Origin: Porphyrobacter sp.
Lineage (GTDB): Bacteria; Pseudomonadota; Alphaproteobacteria; Sphingomonadales; Sphingomonadaceae
DNA: 64,000 nucleotides
Direction of reading: 5' to 3'
Assembly: GCA_027533455.1 (NCBI GenBank)
Contig: JAPZUC010000017.1
Location: 1 to 64,000 of the forward strand
Position 1 is the stretch's first letter. Each line of letters starts with the position of its first letter. The translations under genes were made by a program, and so were the position numbers. The notes beneath the pieces were generated by a model. It was not told where the DNA came from. It was given only the letters and a program-made list of their open reading frames with translations, and did not search any database. Of this stretch, positions 43,154-52,169 are shown in pieces.

Positions 43154-44718
43154 TCAATCAGGCGCTTTTGAGAGGTGGCGCTCCTCCGCCGGGGCGGGCG
43201 CGGCGTCTGGCTCGCCGCGGTTGCGGGCGAAGTGCAGCGCCTCGGCAATGCGTTCCGGCGCGATGCGGTGGAGGATGGCGCCATACAGCACCACGCCCAG
43301 CGGCACTGTGATGGCCAGCGCCAGCAGATCGGGCACGGGCGGCAGCAGGTGGAGCACCAGCGCCACGCCGCCCGCCATCGCCAGCGCAGCCGCCGCCGGA
43401 GGGGCCACCGCGCGGCCCAGCGCGCTGATCCTGAGGCCGATGATCCGGCCCGACAGACGGACCGTTGCCGCGGTCAGTACCGCCATCCCTCCAACCCAGC
43501 CCCAGGCAAAACCGGTCAGGCCGAAATGCGATCCGATGAAATAGGCGCCTGTCATCACGACGCTGCCGATCATCGTATTCCTGAGCGCCGCCATCGGCAT
43601 CCCGCGGGCATTGGTGGCCGGCGCGAACAGGATCTGCAGCGTCATCATCGCCATCGCTGCCGACAGGATCGGCAGCAGCGGGACAGTTTCAAGCCATTGC
43701 TTGCCCAGCAGCACCGGCACCAGCACCGGCGCGACCACGGCAAGGCCCGCATAGGCCGGCAGCGCGACCAGCATCACCAGCCGGATGGTCGCCAGGAGCG
43801 CCTCGGCGCCGAGGTCGGCGCCGTTGCCTCCGGCGTGCTGGCGGGAATAGGCGGCATAGGCGACCTCGTTGATCGGCGGCACGAACTTGGCGGCCAGCAG
43901 CTGCGCGAGGAACAGTCCGGTGGTGTAGACCCCCAGCTCGTGTGGATCGAGCACCCGTCCCGCGATCATCACGTCAGCCTGGCTCTGGACGAACCAGAAA
44001 AGCTGGGTGGCGGTCATCACCCCCCCAAAGCCCGCGATATGGCCAGCGCCGGCAAAGCGGAAGCTTGGGCGGATCGGGGTCTTCGCAGCCCAGGTCATGC
44101 CCACCGCCTCGGTCATGATCATCGCCAGCGGAGCGAGGACGAGCGCCCACACGCCCCAGCCCGACAGCGCGCCGGTCAGCGCCGTGCCCCCCCCGCCAGC
44201 GCGGGAGCAAGGCGCACCTGCGCAGTACGCCGGAAGTCCATCCGCCGCGCGAGGATCGCGTGGGACAGGGCGCAGAAAGGAATTGCGAGGTAGAGCAGTG
44301 ACTGTACTCGCAGCAGCTGCGTCACCATCGGTTGGTCGAACCACAGCGCCACCAGCGGCGCGGCGAGGAACTGGATCAACGCCAGTCCGCCGTTGAGCAG
44401 CATCAGCATGCCCAAGGTCTGCCGCAGCCGCTCCTCGGTCACCACTTCCTCGCGGATCAGGGCGCTCGCAAGGCCGTAGCCGTTCATGGTGTTGAGCAGG
44501 ATCAGCATGACCTGCGCCATTGCGAACAGGCCGTAATCCTGCGGCGCGAGGAGGCGGATGACAATCAGGGTCGATGCCCAGGAGACGATCTGCGTGCCGA
44601 TCTGGCTACCCGATCGCCAGATCACGGCGGTGCGGACCTGCGAGGCGAGCGAGGGGGTAGGTGCGCCGGTCACCGAGTTCTCGGGCAGCGGGCCGTCGAG
44701 GATGGGGCGGTCACGCAT
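43154..44718 (-). pseudogene. Polysaccharide flippase (Wzx/MATE-like), frameshifted at a G8 tract
   Basis: Two frames together encode one oligosaccharide flippase. The first (from ATG 44718) has VRTAVIWRSGSQIGTQIVSW and runs to ARRMDFRRTAQVRLAPALAG, then hits a stop within 10 codons. The second continues with TALTGALSGWGVWALVLAPL through FVPPINEVAYAAYSRQ to a stop at 43154, with the polytopic pattern of Wzx proteins. The break is in the G8 run (C8 on the plus strand, 44187-44194). G9 or G6 would join the frames exactly. Such proteins move lipid-linked sugars across the inner membrane. Confidence 0.8.
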
Positions 44719-44827
44719 TCGCGGACATCCGCCGTGCCGGTGGCAGGGTGCGCGCGGCATGGGCCGGCCGTACGACCGGGTTCGGCGCGACCATCAGGTG
44801 GTCGGCTGCAATCCTGCTTTCGTCCAT
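44711..44827 (-). CDS. Possible 38-codon leader peptide before the flippase
   Basis: From ATG 44827 (GCAGGTG upstream) a frame encodes MDESRIAADHLMVAPNPVVR and a basic tail ending RRMSANA, with the stop overlapping the flippase start codon. This would couple translation of the two. It could equally be unused sequence in the upstream gap. Confidence 0.25.
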   Translation of the reverse strand: MDESRIAADHLMVAPNPVVRPAHAARTLPPARRMSANA

Positions 44828-44926
44828 TACTCACCTGCTGCGGCAGGGCGCCGCTCCACCCGCTTTACAGCAGGCGCGTAACCACCCGGTTAACCAAGGG
44901 TAGTGCAGCCTGGCAGGCTAGTCGGA

Positions 44927-46039
44927 TCAGAACACCACGACCGAGCGGATCGATTTGCCTTCGTGCATCAGGTCGAAGGCGGTGTTGATCTCTTCGAGGC
45001 CCATGACGTGGGTTATCATCGGATCGATCTCGATCTTGCCGGTCATGTACATATCGACGATCTTGGGCACGTCGGTGCGGCCCTTGGCCCCGCCGAACGC
45101 GGTGCCGCGCCAGTTGCGGCCCGTGACGAGCTGGAAGGGGCGCGTGGCGATTTCCTTGCCCGCTTCGGCCACGCCGATGATGATGCTGGTGCCCCAGCCG
45201 CGGTGGCAGGCTTCCAAGGCGGTGCGCATCACCTCGGTGTTGCCGGTGGCATCGAAAGTGTAGTCAGCGCCGCCGTCGGTCATGGCGACGATTGCGGCGA
45301 CGGTCTCCTCGCGGCTCATGCCCTTGGAGTTGAGGAAGTGGGTCATGCCGAAGCGCTTGCCCCATTCCTCGCGCGCCGGATTGATATCGACGCCGATGAT
45401 GAGGTTCGCCCCCGCCAGCCGCGCGCCCTGGATCACGTTGAGGCCGATCCCGCCGAGGCCGAACACCACGACATTGTCGCCCACCTGCACCTTGGCGGTG
45501 TTGGTCACCGCGCCGACACCGGTGGTCACTCCGCAGCCGATGTAGCAGGCGGACTGGAACGGCGCGTCCTCGCGGATTTTGGCGACCGCGATTTCCGGCA
45601 GCACCGTGAAGTTCGAGAAGGTCGAGCAGCCCATGTAGTGGAAGATCGGCTGGCCCTTGTAGCTGAAGCGGGTGGTGCCATCGGGCATCAGCCCCTTGCC
45701 CTGCGTCGCGCGGATCGCGGTGCACAGGTTGGTCTTGCCCGAAAGGCACGACTTACACTGGCGGCATTCCGGCGTGTAGAGCGGGATGACGTGATCACCG
45801 GGCTTCACCGAAGTCACGCCAGCGCCGACCTCGCGCACGATGCCTGCGCCTTCATGGCCGAGTACGCTGGGGAAGATGCCCTCGCTGTCGAACCCGTCGA
45901 GGGTGTAGGCGTCGGTATGGCAGATGCCGGTCGCCATGATCTCCACGAGCACCTCGCCGGCCTTGGGGCCTTCGAGATCAAGCTCGACGATTTCGAGCGG
46001 TTGCTTGGCGGCAAAGGCAACGGCGGCGCGGGTCTTCAT
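44927..46039 (-). CDS. S-(hydroxymethyl)glutathione dehydrogenase / class III alcohol dehydrogenase
   Basis: This NAD enzyme oxidises the glutathione adduct of formaldehyde. The 370-residue product shows [11 protein letters not shown] (zinc Cys), [16 protein letters not shown], the structural zinc [15 protein letters not shown], the catalytic zinc partner [28 protein letters not shown] (NAD loop) and [19 protein letters not shown]. These are the class III marks. It follows a Cys-rich DUF5522 gene by 19 bases on the same strand. Formyl-glutathione hydrolase is not adjacent. Confidence 0.95.
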   Translation of the reverse strand: MKTRAAVAFAAKQPLEIVELDLEGPKAGEVLVEIMATGICHTDAYTLDGFDSEGIFPSVLGHEGAGIVREVGAGVTSVKPGDHVIPLYTPECRQCKSCLSGKTNLCTAIRATQGKGLMPDGTTRFSYKGQPIFHYMGCSTFSNFTVLPEIAVAKIREDAPFQSACYIGCGVTTGVGAVTNTAKVQVGDNVVVFGLGGIGLNVIQGARLAGANLIIGVDINPAREEWGKRFGMTHFLNSKGMSREETVAAIVAMTDGGADYTFDATGNTEVMRTALEACHRGWGTSIIIGVAEAGKEIATRPFQLVTGRNWRGTAFGGAKGRTDVPKIVDMYMTGKIEIDPMITHVMGLEEINTAFDLMHEGKSIRSVVVF

Positions 46040-46058
46040 GCTTGTGGTCTCCGGGTCA

Positions 46059-46244
46059 TCAGCGGCGGCTGATTACGGCCTCGTGATCGTAAGGGCAATG
46101 GCGGCAGGCCGATCCGCAGCACTTGCCGCGCGCGAGGTGCGCGACCCGCGTGAACACGGTGTAGCCGGTGGCCGGATCGCGATAGCTGCTCTCCCCGCGC
46201 GCGCAGGCAGCTTCGTGCAGGGCGTACCAATCGGGCTGGGTCAT
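46059..46244 (-). CDS. DUF5522-type Cys-rich small protein
   Basis: The product is 61 residues from [17 protein letters not shown] to AVISRR. Marks are [20 protein letters not shown] and [15 protein letters not shown], giving a cluster of four Cys residues likely to bind metal. DUF5522 proteins are short and often cytosolic; function is unknown. The chosen ATG at 46244 is the first in a good context. It is just upstream of the formaldehyde dehydrogenase gene and probably in its operon. Confidence 0.8.
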   Translation of the reverse strand: MTQPDWYALHEAACARGESSYRDPATGYTVFTRVAHLARGKCCGSACRHCPYDHEAVISRR

Positions 46245-46381
46245 CGTTTCATCCGATAGTGCCAAAGTGTCCCCGATGCCATGCGCGACATAAAATTGCC
46301 TGTCAGCGCAGGATACCCGCTTGCGCACCGCAAGCTTTTGCGCTCTTTCCCCCGCTCGCCATTCCTACCGGAGAGCCTGCC

Positions 46382-48817
46382 TTGCGCATTGTTCTGTTGC
46401 TTGCCGCCTTGTTTCTCGTCGTGCCTGCTTCCGCTCAGGGAGTGCAGCAGACAAAGGGCAATTTCGAGGACAAGTTCCGCCAGCTTGATGAAGTACTGCC
46501 CGACCCCAGTGCCACCCGCAACGCCAGCGGCGCGCCGGGGCATCAGTACTGGCAGCAAAAGGTCGATTACAAGATCACCGCGACGCTCGACGAAACCAAG
46601 CGCCGGCTGACCGCGCGGGCCACGGTGCGCTACACCAACAATTCGCCTGATGCCCTGCCGTGGCTGTGGATGCAGCTTGACCAGAACATCTTCAAGCGCG
46701 ATTCGATGGCCGAGCTGACCGATGCCTTCGGCGGCGCGGGCCGGCGCGGGCCGAAGGTCCAGCTGGGTTCGGGCAATGAGCCCACCAAGCTTTCGATGGA
46801 AGAACTGCGCCGCCAGCAGGCGATGGCCGACAACGACTATGGCTATGATATCAGCGCGGTCACCTCGCTCGCGGGCGCCAAGCTGCCGCACACCATCGTC
46901 GGCACGCTGATGCGGATCGACCTCGCCGAACCGCTCGCGCCGGGGCAGACCACCGAATTCGCGATCGAATGGGCCTTCAACATCGTCGAGGAAGACGCGG
47001 TCAACGCGCGTTCGGGCTACGAACATTTCCCCGATGATCCGCGCAAGGGCGGCAACGACATCTTCCTGATGGCGCAGTGGTTCCCGCGCATGGTGGCCTA
47101 TTCGGACTACGAAGGCTGGCACAACAAGGAGTTCCTCGGCCGCGGCGAATTCACGCTCGAATTCGGCGATTACGAAGTCGAGATGACCGTGCCGAGTGAC
47201 CACATTGTCGCCTCGACCGGCACGATCCAGAACCCGGACGCCGTGCTCACTGCGGCCCAGCGCCAGAGGCTCGAAACTGCGAAGAATGCTGATGCGCCGG
47301 TGTTCATCGTCACTCCGCAGGAAGCCGCCGCTGCGGAAGGCGGCAATCCCAAGGGCACCAAGACCTGGAAGTTCGCCGCCACCAATGTGCGCGATTTCGC
47401 TTGGGCCTCCAGCCGCAAGTTCATGTGGGACGCGCAAGGCGTGAAGCAGCTCGGCGCCGAACATGAAACCGTGCTCGCCATGAGCTTCTGGCCCAAGGAA
47501 GGCGGCGATCTGTGGCGCAAATACTCGACCGCGGCGGTGGTACACACTCTGAAGGTCTATTCGCGCTTCAGCTTCGATTATCCCTATCCCACCGCGCAGT
47601 CCGTCAACGGGCCAGTCGGCGGGATGGAATATCCGATGATCACCTTCAACGGCCCGCGCACCACCTTGAACAAGGATGGCAGCCGCACCTATTCACTGGC
47701 CGAGAAGATGTTCCTGGTCGGCGTGGTGATCCACGAGATCGGGCACATCTACTTCCCGATGACGGTCAATTCGGACGAGCGCCAGTGGACCTGGATGGAT
47801 GAGGGGCTGAACTCCTTCCTCGATTCCGTCGCCGGTTACGAATGGGACCCGAAGATGCCGTGGACCCGCAGCCTGGCGCGCGATCTGGTGCCTTACATGG
47901 TGTCGAACACCCAGCAGCCGATCATGACGCAGTCGGATTCGGTCAACGACCTCGGCTCGAACGCCTATGGCAAGCCGTCGGCGGCTTATCATGTCCTGCG
48001 CGATACGGTCATCGGCCGCGAGCGGTTCGACTTCGCCTTGAAGGAATATGCGCGCCGCTGGAAATTCAAGCGCCCGACCCCGGCGGACTTCTTCCGCACC
48101 ATGGAAGAAGCCTCGGGCACCGATCTCGACTGGTTCTGGCGCGGCTGGTTCTACACCACCGATCACGTCGATATCAGCCTCGACTCGATCTACCGCCTCA
48201 AGATGGACAGCAAGAACCCGGACATCGACCTTTCGCGCCGCCGTCAGGAACGTGCCGAGGAACCCACGCCGGTCGGGATCGAAATCAACCAGCAGCAGGG
48301 CCTGCCGATCTGGGTGCTCGAAAACCCGGGCGTTACCGACTTCTACGACAAGAACGACGAATTCACTGTCACGCCCAAGGATACCAAGGGCTACAAGGAC
48401 TTCCTTGATGGTCTGCTCCCGTGGGAGCGTGCGGCATTCGACCGCGCGGTAAAGGAGGACGCGAATTACTACGTCCTCAACTTCAGCAACAAGGGCGGGC
48501 TGGTGATGCCGATCGTCCTTGGCCTGACCTTCAAGGACGGATCGACCGAGAAGCTCAACATCCCCGCCGAGATCTGGCGTCGCAACAGCAAGGAAGTCGC
48601 CAAGCTGCTGGTCTATCCCAAGGGCAAGGAACTGGTGCAGGTAATGGTCGATCCCGATTGGGAAACCGGCGATGCCGACCTTGAGAACAACCACTACCCG
48701 CGTCGCATCATCCCCAGCCGGATCGAGGCCTTCAAGGACGAGGCCAGCAAGTCGCGCGTCAGCCGTGACCTGATGGGCGAGGCGGCGGGGGCCGAGCCGG
48801 ACAAGAAGAAGAAGTGA
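46382..48817 (+). CDS. M1 family metallopeptidase (gluzincin aminopeptidase), exported
   Basis: The product is 811 residues from TTG 46382. A signal peptide (LRIVLLLAALFLVVPASA) is followed by the M1 N-terminal beta domain, the substrate-anchoring GGMEYPM loop and the zinc site HEIGHIYFP (His451, Glu, His455) with the downstream Glu in WMDEGLN. The C-terminal part is a helical or beta-sandwich region with a Lys-rich tail. Such enzymes remove N-terminal residues from peptides in the periplasm. GGAGAG lies 6 bases before the TTG; an upstream ATG has no signal peptide. The next gene overlaps its stop by 1 base. Confidence 0.9.
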   Translation: MRIVLLLAALFLVVPASAQGVQQTKGNFEDKFRQLDEVLPDPSATRNASGAPGHQYWQQKVDYKITATLDETKRRLTARATVRYTNNSPDALPWLWMQLDQNIFKRDSMAELTDAFGGAGRRGPKVQLGSGNEPTKLSMEELRRQQAMADNDYGYDISAVTSLAGAKLPHTIVGTLMRIDLAEPLAPGQTTEFAIEWAFNIVEEDAVNARSGYEHFPDDPRKGGNDIFLMAQWFPRMVAYSDYEGWHNKEFLGRGEFTLEFGDYEVEMTVPSDHIVASTGTIQNPDAVLTAAQRQRLETAKNADAPVFIVTPQEAAAAEGGNPKGTKTWKFAATNVRDFAWASSRKFMWDAQGVKQLGAEHETVLAMSFWPKEGGDLWRKYSTAAVVHTLKVYSRFSFDYPYPTAQSVNGPVGGMEYPMITFNGPRTTLNKDGSRTYSLAEKMFLVGVVIHEIGHIYFPMTVNSDERQWTWMDEGLNSFLDSVAGYEWDPKMPWTRSLARDLVPYMVSNTQQPIMTQSDSVNDLGSNAYGKPSAAYHVLRDTVIGRERFDFALKEYARRWKFKRPTPADFFRTMEEASGTDLDWFWRGWFYTTDHVDISLDSIYRLKMDSKNPDIDLSRRRQERAEEPTPVGIEINQQQGLPIWVLENPGVTDFYDKNDEFTVTPKDTKGYKDFLDGLLPWERAAFDRAVKEDANYYVLNFSNKGGLVMPIVLGLTFKDGSTEKLNIPAEIWRRNSKEVAKLLVYPKGKELVQVMVDPDWETGDADLENNHYPRRIIPSRIEAFKDEASKSRVSRDLMGEAAGAEPDKKKK

Positions 48818-49329
48818 TGCTGCTGCGTCGCTGGCTTGCCACGCTGGCGCTGGTGCTGGCCCCGCTTGTCGGGGGCGGCGCTGCCAGCGCGCACCAGCAA
48901 AAGATCGCAATCAGCACGATCGCATTGAACCCGCGTTCGGGCATGATCGAGATAGCGCACCAGGTGCCGGTCCATGATGCCGAGCACGCCCTGCGGGCGC
49001 AGGGGGCGAAGAATCCCGATATCATCGGCAGCCCCGAGAGCCGGCAGGCCTTTGCCGCCTATGTCACCCGCCGGTTCCTGATGGAGGTGGACGGCGCGCC
49101 GGTGACCCCCGCCTATGTCGGCAGCGAGATCACCGGGGGCAGCCTATGGGTCTATCAGGAAGTGCCCGCGCCCGCTGGCGACAAGTCCCTGCTGCGGTTC
49201 AACTCGCAGATCCTGACCGATGTCTGGGCGCGGCAGGAAAACCGCGTCAATATCGGCGGGGGGACCACGGTGAACACGCTCATTTTCCATGCCGGTGATG
49301 GGCCGGCCGGCGCGCCGCTAAGCGAATAG
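48817..49329 (+). CDS. DUF6702-type exported protein
   Basis: The product is 170 residues with a signal peptide (LATLALVLAPLVGGGAASA) ending before HQQKIAISTIALNPRS. The mature part has MIEIAHQVPVHDAEHAL, then FAAYVTRRFLMEVDG, SLWVYQEVPAP and LRFNSQILTDVWARQENRVN. The pattern, a beta-rich N-terminal half with HxV(P)xHDAEHAL, is that of DUF6702 proteins, which are encoded beside M1-type or iron-related membrane genes. ATG 48817 overlaps the preceding stop (TGATG), so the pair is an operon. Confidence 0.75.
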   Translation: MLLRRWLATLALVLAPLVGGGAASAHQQKIAISTIALNPRSGMIEIAHQVPVHDAEHALRAQGAKNPDIIGSPESRQAFAAYVTRRFLMEVDGAPVTPAYVGSEITGGSLWVYQEVPAPAGDKSLLRFNSQILTDVWARQENRVNIGGGTTVNTLIFHAGDGPAGAPLSE

Positions 49330-49330
49330 T

Positions 49331-50125
49331 TCAGGCGCGCCGGCGCTGTTCCGATGCGTCTGCTGGGCTGAAGCAGGTGTGTACGTCGGATAGCAGGGCC
49401 GGGCGGCCGTAGCGGTAACCCTGGACATGGCGGCAACCGATAGCGCGCAGGAAGATCTCCTGCTCTTCGGTTTCGACCCCCTCGACCACCACTCTGAGGC
49501 CGAGCGAGTGGCCCATCTGCACGAGCGCCTGAATGATCAGGCGCGATTGGTGATCCTCCCCGATGGCAGCGATGAAATCGCGGTCAATCTTGACCTTGTG
49601 GATCGGGAATGCGCGCAGGTGGGTGAGCGAGGAGAACCCCGTCCCGAAATCGTCGAGACAGATCGTGAAGCCGCACTGGTCCAGCATTGCGAGCGAGGCG
49701 TTCAGGTGCCCGCTGGCGTCGAGCAGCATGGTCTCGGTCACTTCGATCGTGACGTTCTGCGGCGCGAGCGGGCTGTCGTCGATCACGTCGATCATATGTT
49801 GCACGAAGTCGCCGCGTCTGAGGTCTGCGTCCGAAAGGTTGATGCCGATCCGCGTTTCTGAGCCGAACAGCGCAAGAATAGCTGGGCCATCAGCTACCAC
49901 ATGGTCGAGCATCACCCGGCTGATGCGGCGCGAGAGTTCAGGGTCAAGCAGGGCGGAAAACACTTCGCTGGCGGCGAGAAGTGCGCCGTCCTCGCCCTTG
50001 AGGCGCAGCAGCGCCTCGACCGCGACGACCTCCCCTGTCCCCAGATCCACGATCGGCTGATACGCAGCCATCGCCCGTCCGCTGTTCAACGCGCTTCGAA
50101 GCTGGGCGATGGCACGCTCGGGCAT
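49331..50125 (-). CDS. Stand-alone EAL-domain c-di-GMP phosphodiesterase
   Basis: The product is 264 residues covering only an EAL domain. Active-site residues are present: EALLRLK (Glu), GINLSDADL (Asn), IEVTETML (Glu), CLDDFGTGFSS (Asp-Asp), HKVKIDRDF (Lys), EGVETEEQ (Glu) and HVQGYRYGRP (Gln). So it is expected to degrade c-di-GMP. The N-terminus starts within a few residues of the usual domain start and abuts a galM fragment on the other strand, so upstream domains may have been lost. It converges on the DUF6702 gene, 1 base apart. Confidence 0.88.
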   Translation of the reverse strand: MPERAIAQLRSALNSGRAMAAYQPIVDLGTGEVVAVEALLRLKGEDGALLAASEVFSALLDPELSRRISRVMLDHVVADGPAILALFGSETRIGINLSDADLRRGDFVQHMIDVIDDSPLAPQNVTIEVTETMLLDASGHLNASLAMLDQCGFTICLDDFGTGFSSLTHLRAFPIHKVKIDRDFIAAIGEDHQSRLIIQALVQMGHSLGLRVVVEGVETEEQEIFLRAIGCRHVQGYRYGRPALLSDVHTCFSPADASEQRRRA

Positions 50126-50368
50126 GCGACGCTGGCAGAGTATCTTGCCCAGTCGCAGTATTTCGGGTCGAGCGTGGGCCGCGTCGCCAATCGCATCGCG
50201 GGCGGGCGCTTCGTGCTCGATGGGCAGGAATATCGTGTGCCGCTCAACAACGGCCCGAACGCGCTACACGGCGGGCCGACGGGCTTCGACAAAGCTGTCT
50301 GGGAAATCGTCGAGGTCTCTGAGGAGCCGCTCCCCACGGTGGTGTTCGCCCACACCAGTCCCGATGGC
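50112..50368 (+). pseudogene. Fragment of aldose 1-epimerase (galM)
   Basis: The plus strand encodes LGHATLAEYLAQSQYFG, VGRVANRIAGGRFVLDGQEY, PLNNGPNALHGGPTGFDKAV and TVVFAHTSPDGD. This is unmistakably the region after the N-terminal part of mutarotase (galM), including the RxxNRI and NxxNxLHGG motifs. There is no N-terminal start, and the frame leaves the family after SPDGD at about 50366. Only about 85 of the usual 350 residues remain. It overlaps antisense the 3' end of the truncated glycosyltransferase and touches the EAL start. Confidence 0.85.
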
Positions 50369-51187
50369 GACCACGACATCCAGCAGGCGCTTGACGGCTA
50401 CGAAGGATACGTTGGGAATGAGCGACCCCAGGTCATTTTCGCTGAGATACGAGATTTTGACCTGTCTGGTCTGCATTTCGGTGATCTGCCGATAGTGATA
50501 GACGGGAACGCCCGAGAGGGCGGCTTGCGCAAACAGACGCTCCCATCCACTCGCATGGGGATAGTGAAGATCGGCCACGATTGCCCAGTCACGCCGGCCG
50601 CTTCGGACCAGGTCTTCGAGATCGGCGAGCGCGGGGCTGGGCACGTAGCTCCCGGTCAACTCGATCTCGCTGGCGCGTCCGCGGCTCACAATCACATGTG
50701 GCTTCATCAGCCCGCGGCTGCGAACCGCGATCAGAAAGCTTACGAGGATCGTGGAGCTCGCGCCGACCGAGAAAAGCGAGGCGGAGTAAGGCAAGCGCAG
50801 CAAAGCCAAGACGCCCAGAACGCTGCTGAAGACCAGGAAGTTGACGGGCAGGACATAGGACAGGTGGCGCGCCTTGGCGTGATCCCTGAGGCGAGCGAGC
50901 ACGTACCAGCTGATGGCCGCTGCAAGGGCGAGCGGCACAATGGTCTCGTTGAAGGCTCTGCTGAAGGGCGCGCGCCCTTGCAGCTCCCAGACCAGGATAG
51001 CTGGCAGTCCGCCCCCGATGAGCGTGAGCGGAAATTCGAACTGCCTCAGCAGCGTTGTCCCGAGTTCGAGGGGCGCGGTCGCGTCGGGGACGTGACCACC
51101 CTCGTTATGCGCGCGATCGTCTTGGCTGGCTGTAGGCGATGCTGGCTCGGGTAGGGCTGCGGTCGGGGGCGTCACGCGCTCGGCCAC
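50264..51187 (-). pseudogene. Polyprenyl glycosylphosphotransferase truncated before its catalytic domain
   Basis: From GTG 51187 the product has an N-terminal membrane part (LTLIGGGLPAILVWELQG, VPLALAAAISWYVLARL, VLPVNFLVFSSVLGVLALLR) and a cytosolic domain (LKPHVIV-type segment, DWAIVADLHYPHASGW, ISYLSENDLGSLIPNVSF). It ends at the start of the WcaJ/WbaP catalytic helix, VAVKRLLDVVVAIG, and then reads 31 unrelated residues that are antisense to the galM fragment, down to 50264. Intact members transfer sugar-phosphate to undecaprenyl phosphate and start polymer synthesis. Here that domain is missing, so the gene is broken. Confidence 0.8.
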
Positions 51188-51266
51188 GAGCCCACCGCCT
51201 TCGCCCGCATCGAATAGGGTCGCGTCATCGACCAGAGTTTGGGCAGCGCGAACTGTGCCCCTTCGT

Positions 51267-51794
51267 TCATCGCCGCACCATGCCGGGTTGGGCGGTGATA
51301 TCGGCGGGACGCAGGTTGCTGGCAGGCAAGGCGACGCGGGTCTGTTTGCCCATGAAGTCGAGCAGCACCAGAACGCGCCGGTCGGGGGTGAGGCGCTCGA
51401 CTTCGCCCACGAATGAAGCGAGCGGGCCGTGCGCGATGGCGACCTTGGTGCCGGCCTGGAACTCGTGGTCGATTATCAGCACCCCATCCGCGCCGCATGC
51501 GGCCTGGAGGCCGGCGATAATCTGGCTGGGTACGGGCGCTGGCTTGCCGCCAAAGCTGACCAAGCGCGCCACGCCATAGGTCGAGTTGACCAGTGACCAG
51601 GGTGCGATCGGCTCGGGATAGGACAGGAACAGATAGCCTGGGAAGAACGGGCGCAGCGTGGAGGCAAATTGCCCGCCTCGCACCCTAGCCTTGCGCTCAA
51701 GAGGCTGAAAGGTTTGAAAATTCTGGCGTTCGAGATTGCGCTTCGCGATCTGGTCGGCATTGGGCTTAAGCTGCGCCAGGAACCAGGACGGCAT
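51267..51794 (-). CDS. NusG-like/RfaH-type transcription antiterminator for an exopolysaccharide operon
   Basis: The product is 175 residues. The N-terminal NGN domain shows WFLAQLKPNADQIAKRNLER, TFQPLERKAR and FFPGYLFLSY, and the C-terminal KOW domain shows FQAGTKVAIAHGPLASFVGE and RRVLVLLDFMGKQTRVALP. This is the pattern of UpxY/RfaH-like operon-specific NusG paralogues. ATG 51794 has GGGGAAAAT before it. It is upstream of the truncated transferase on the same strand and overlaps a short 32-codon frame by ATGA, so it is the first gene of a polymer operon. Confidence 0.85.
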   Translation of the reverse strand: MPSWFLAQLKPNADQIAKRNLERQNFQTFQPLERKARVRGGQFASTLRPFFPGYLFLSYPEPIAPWSLVNSTYGVARLVSFGGKPAPVPSQIIAGLQAACGADGVLIIDHEFQAGTKVAIAHGPLASFVGEVERLTPDRRVLVLLDFMGKQTRVALPASNLRPADITAQPGMVRR

Positions 51795-52169
51795 ATATTT
51801 TCCCCGATCGCTTGCACTGACGCTTTGAAACACAATTACATCTGTAGGTCGGTTGATTTTGCGCAGCCTATGAGCTTGCGATGGATAGCGCCATTTGTGC
51901 GACGCAGCGAGCCAGTCAAAAAGTATATGCTTTCAGAACGCTGCCGGTCGGCAACTGGTGTGCGAACATGTCTGTGCCAGCCAGGTTTGCGAGTAATGTT
52001 TTGTCGCGCCACCGCTATCTTTGCTCGAGCGCCAGCAGGGCTTATCGGGCGTGGGTCGAAGCCAGGGGGCTAGCTTGGATCCGGCCGCGGGGCTCAGCCC
52101 AAGCCTGCGCTGTTCCCGCCAAGCGGCGCCGAGGGGCCGCCATTAAACAACGCAGGCTGACCTTAAACT
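51795..52169. other. Intergenic leader upstream of the NusG-like gene
   Basis: This 375-base gap holds no gene I can support. It separates the NusG-like gene from the end of the hybrid kinase gene on the same strand, so it must contain the antiterminator promoter and, possibly, a recruitment signal. No JUMPstart/ops consensus was recognised. Third-position bias is absent in all frames. Confidence 0.4.

Noticed and set aside
44903..46072. Plus-strand frame opposite the formaldehyde dehydrogenase gene
   Set aside because: Antisense; His/Ala/Gly-rich with no family.
46241..47545. Minus-strand frame opposite the M1 peptidase
   Set aside because: Antisense shadow with no motif.
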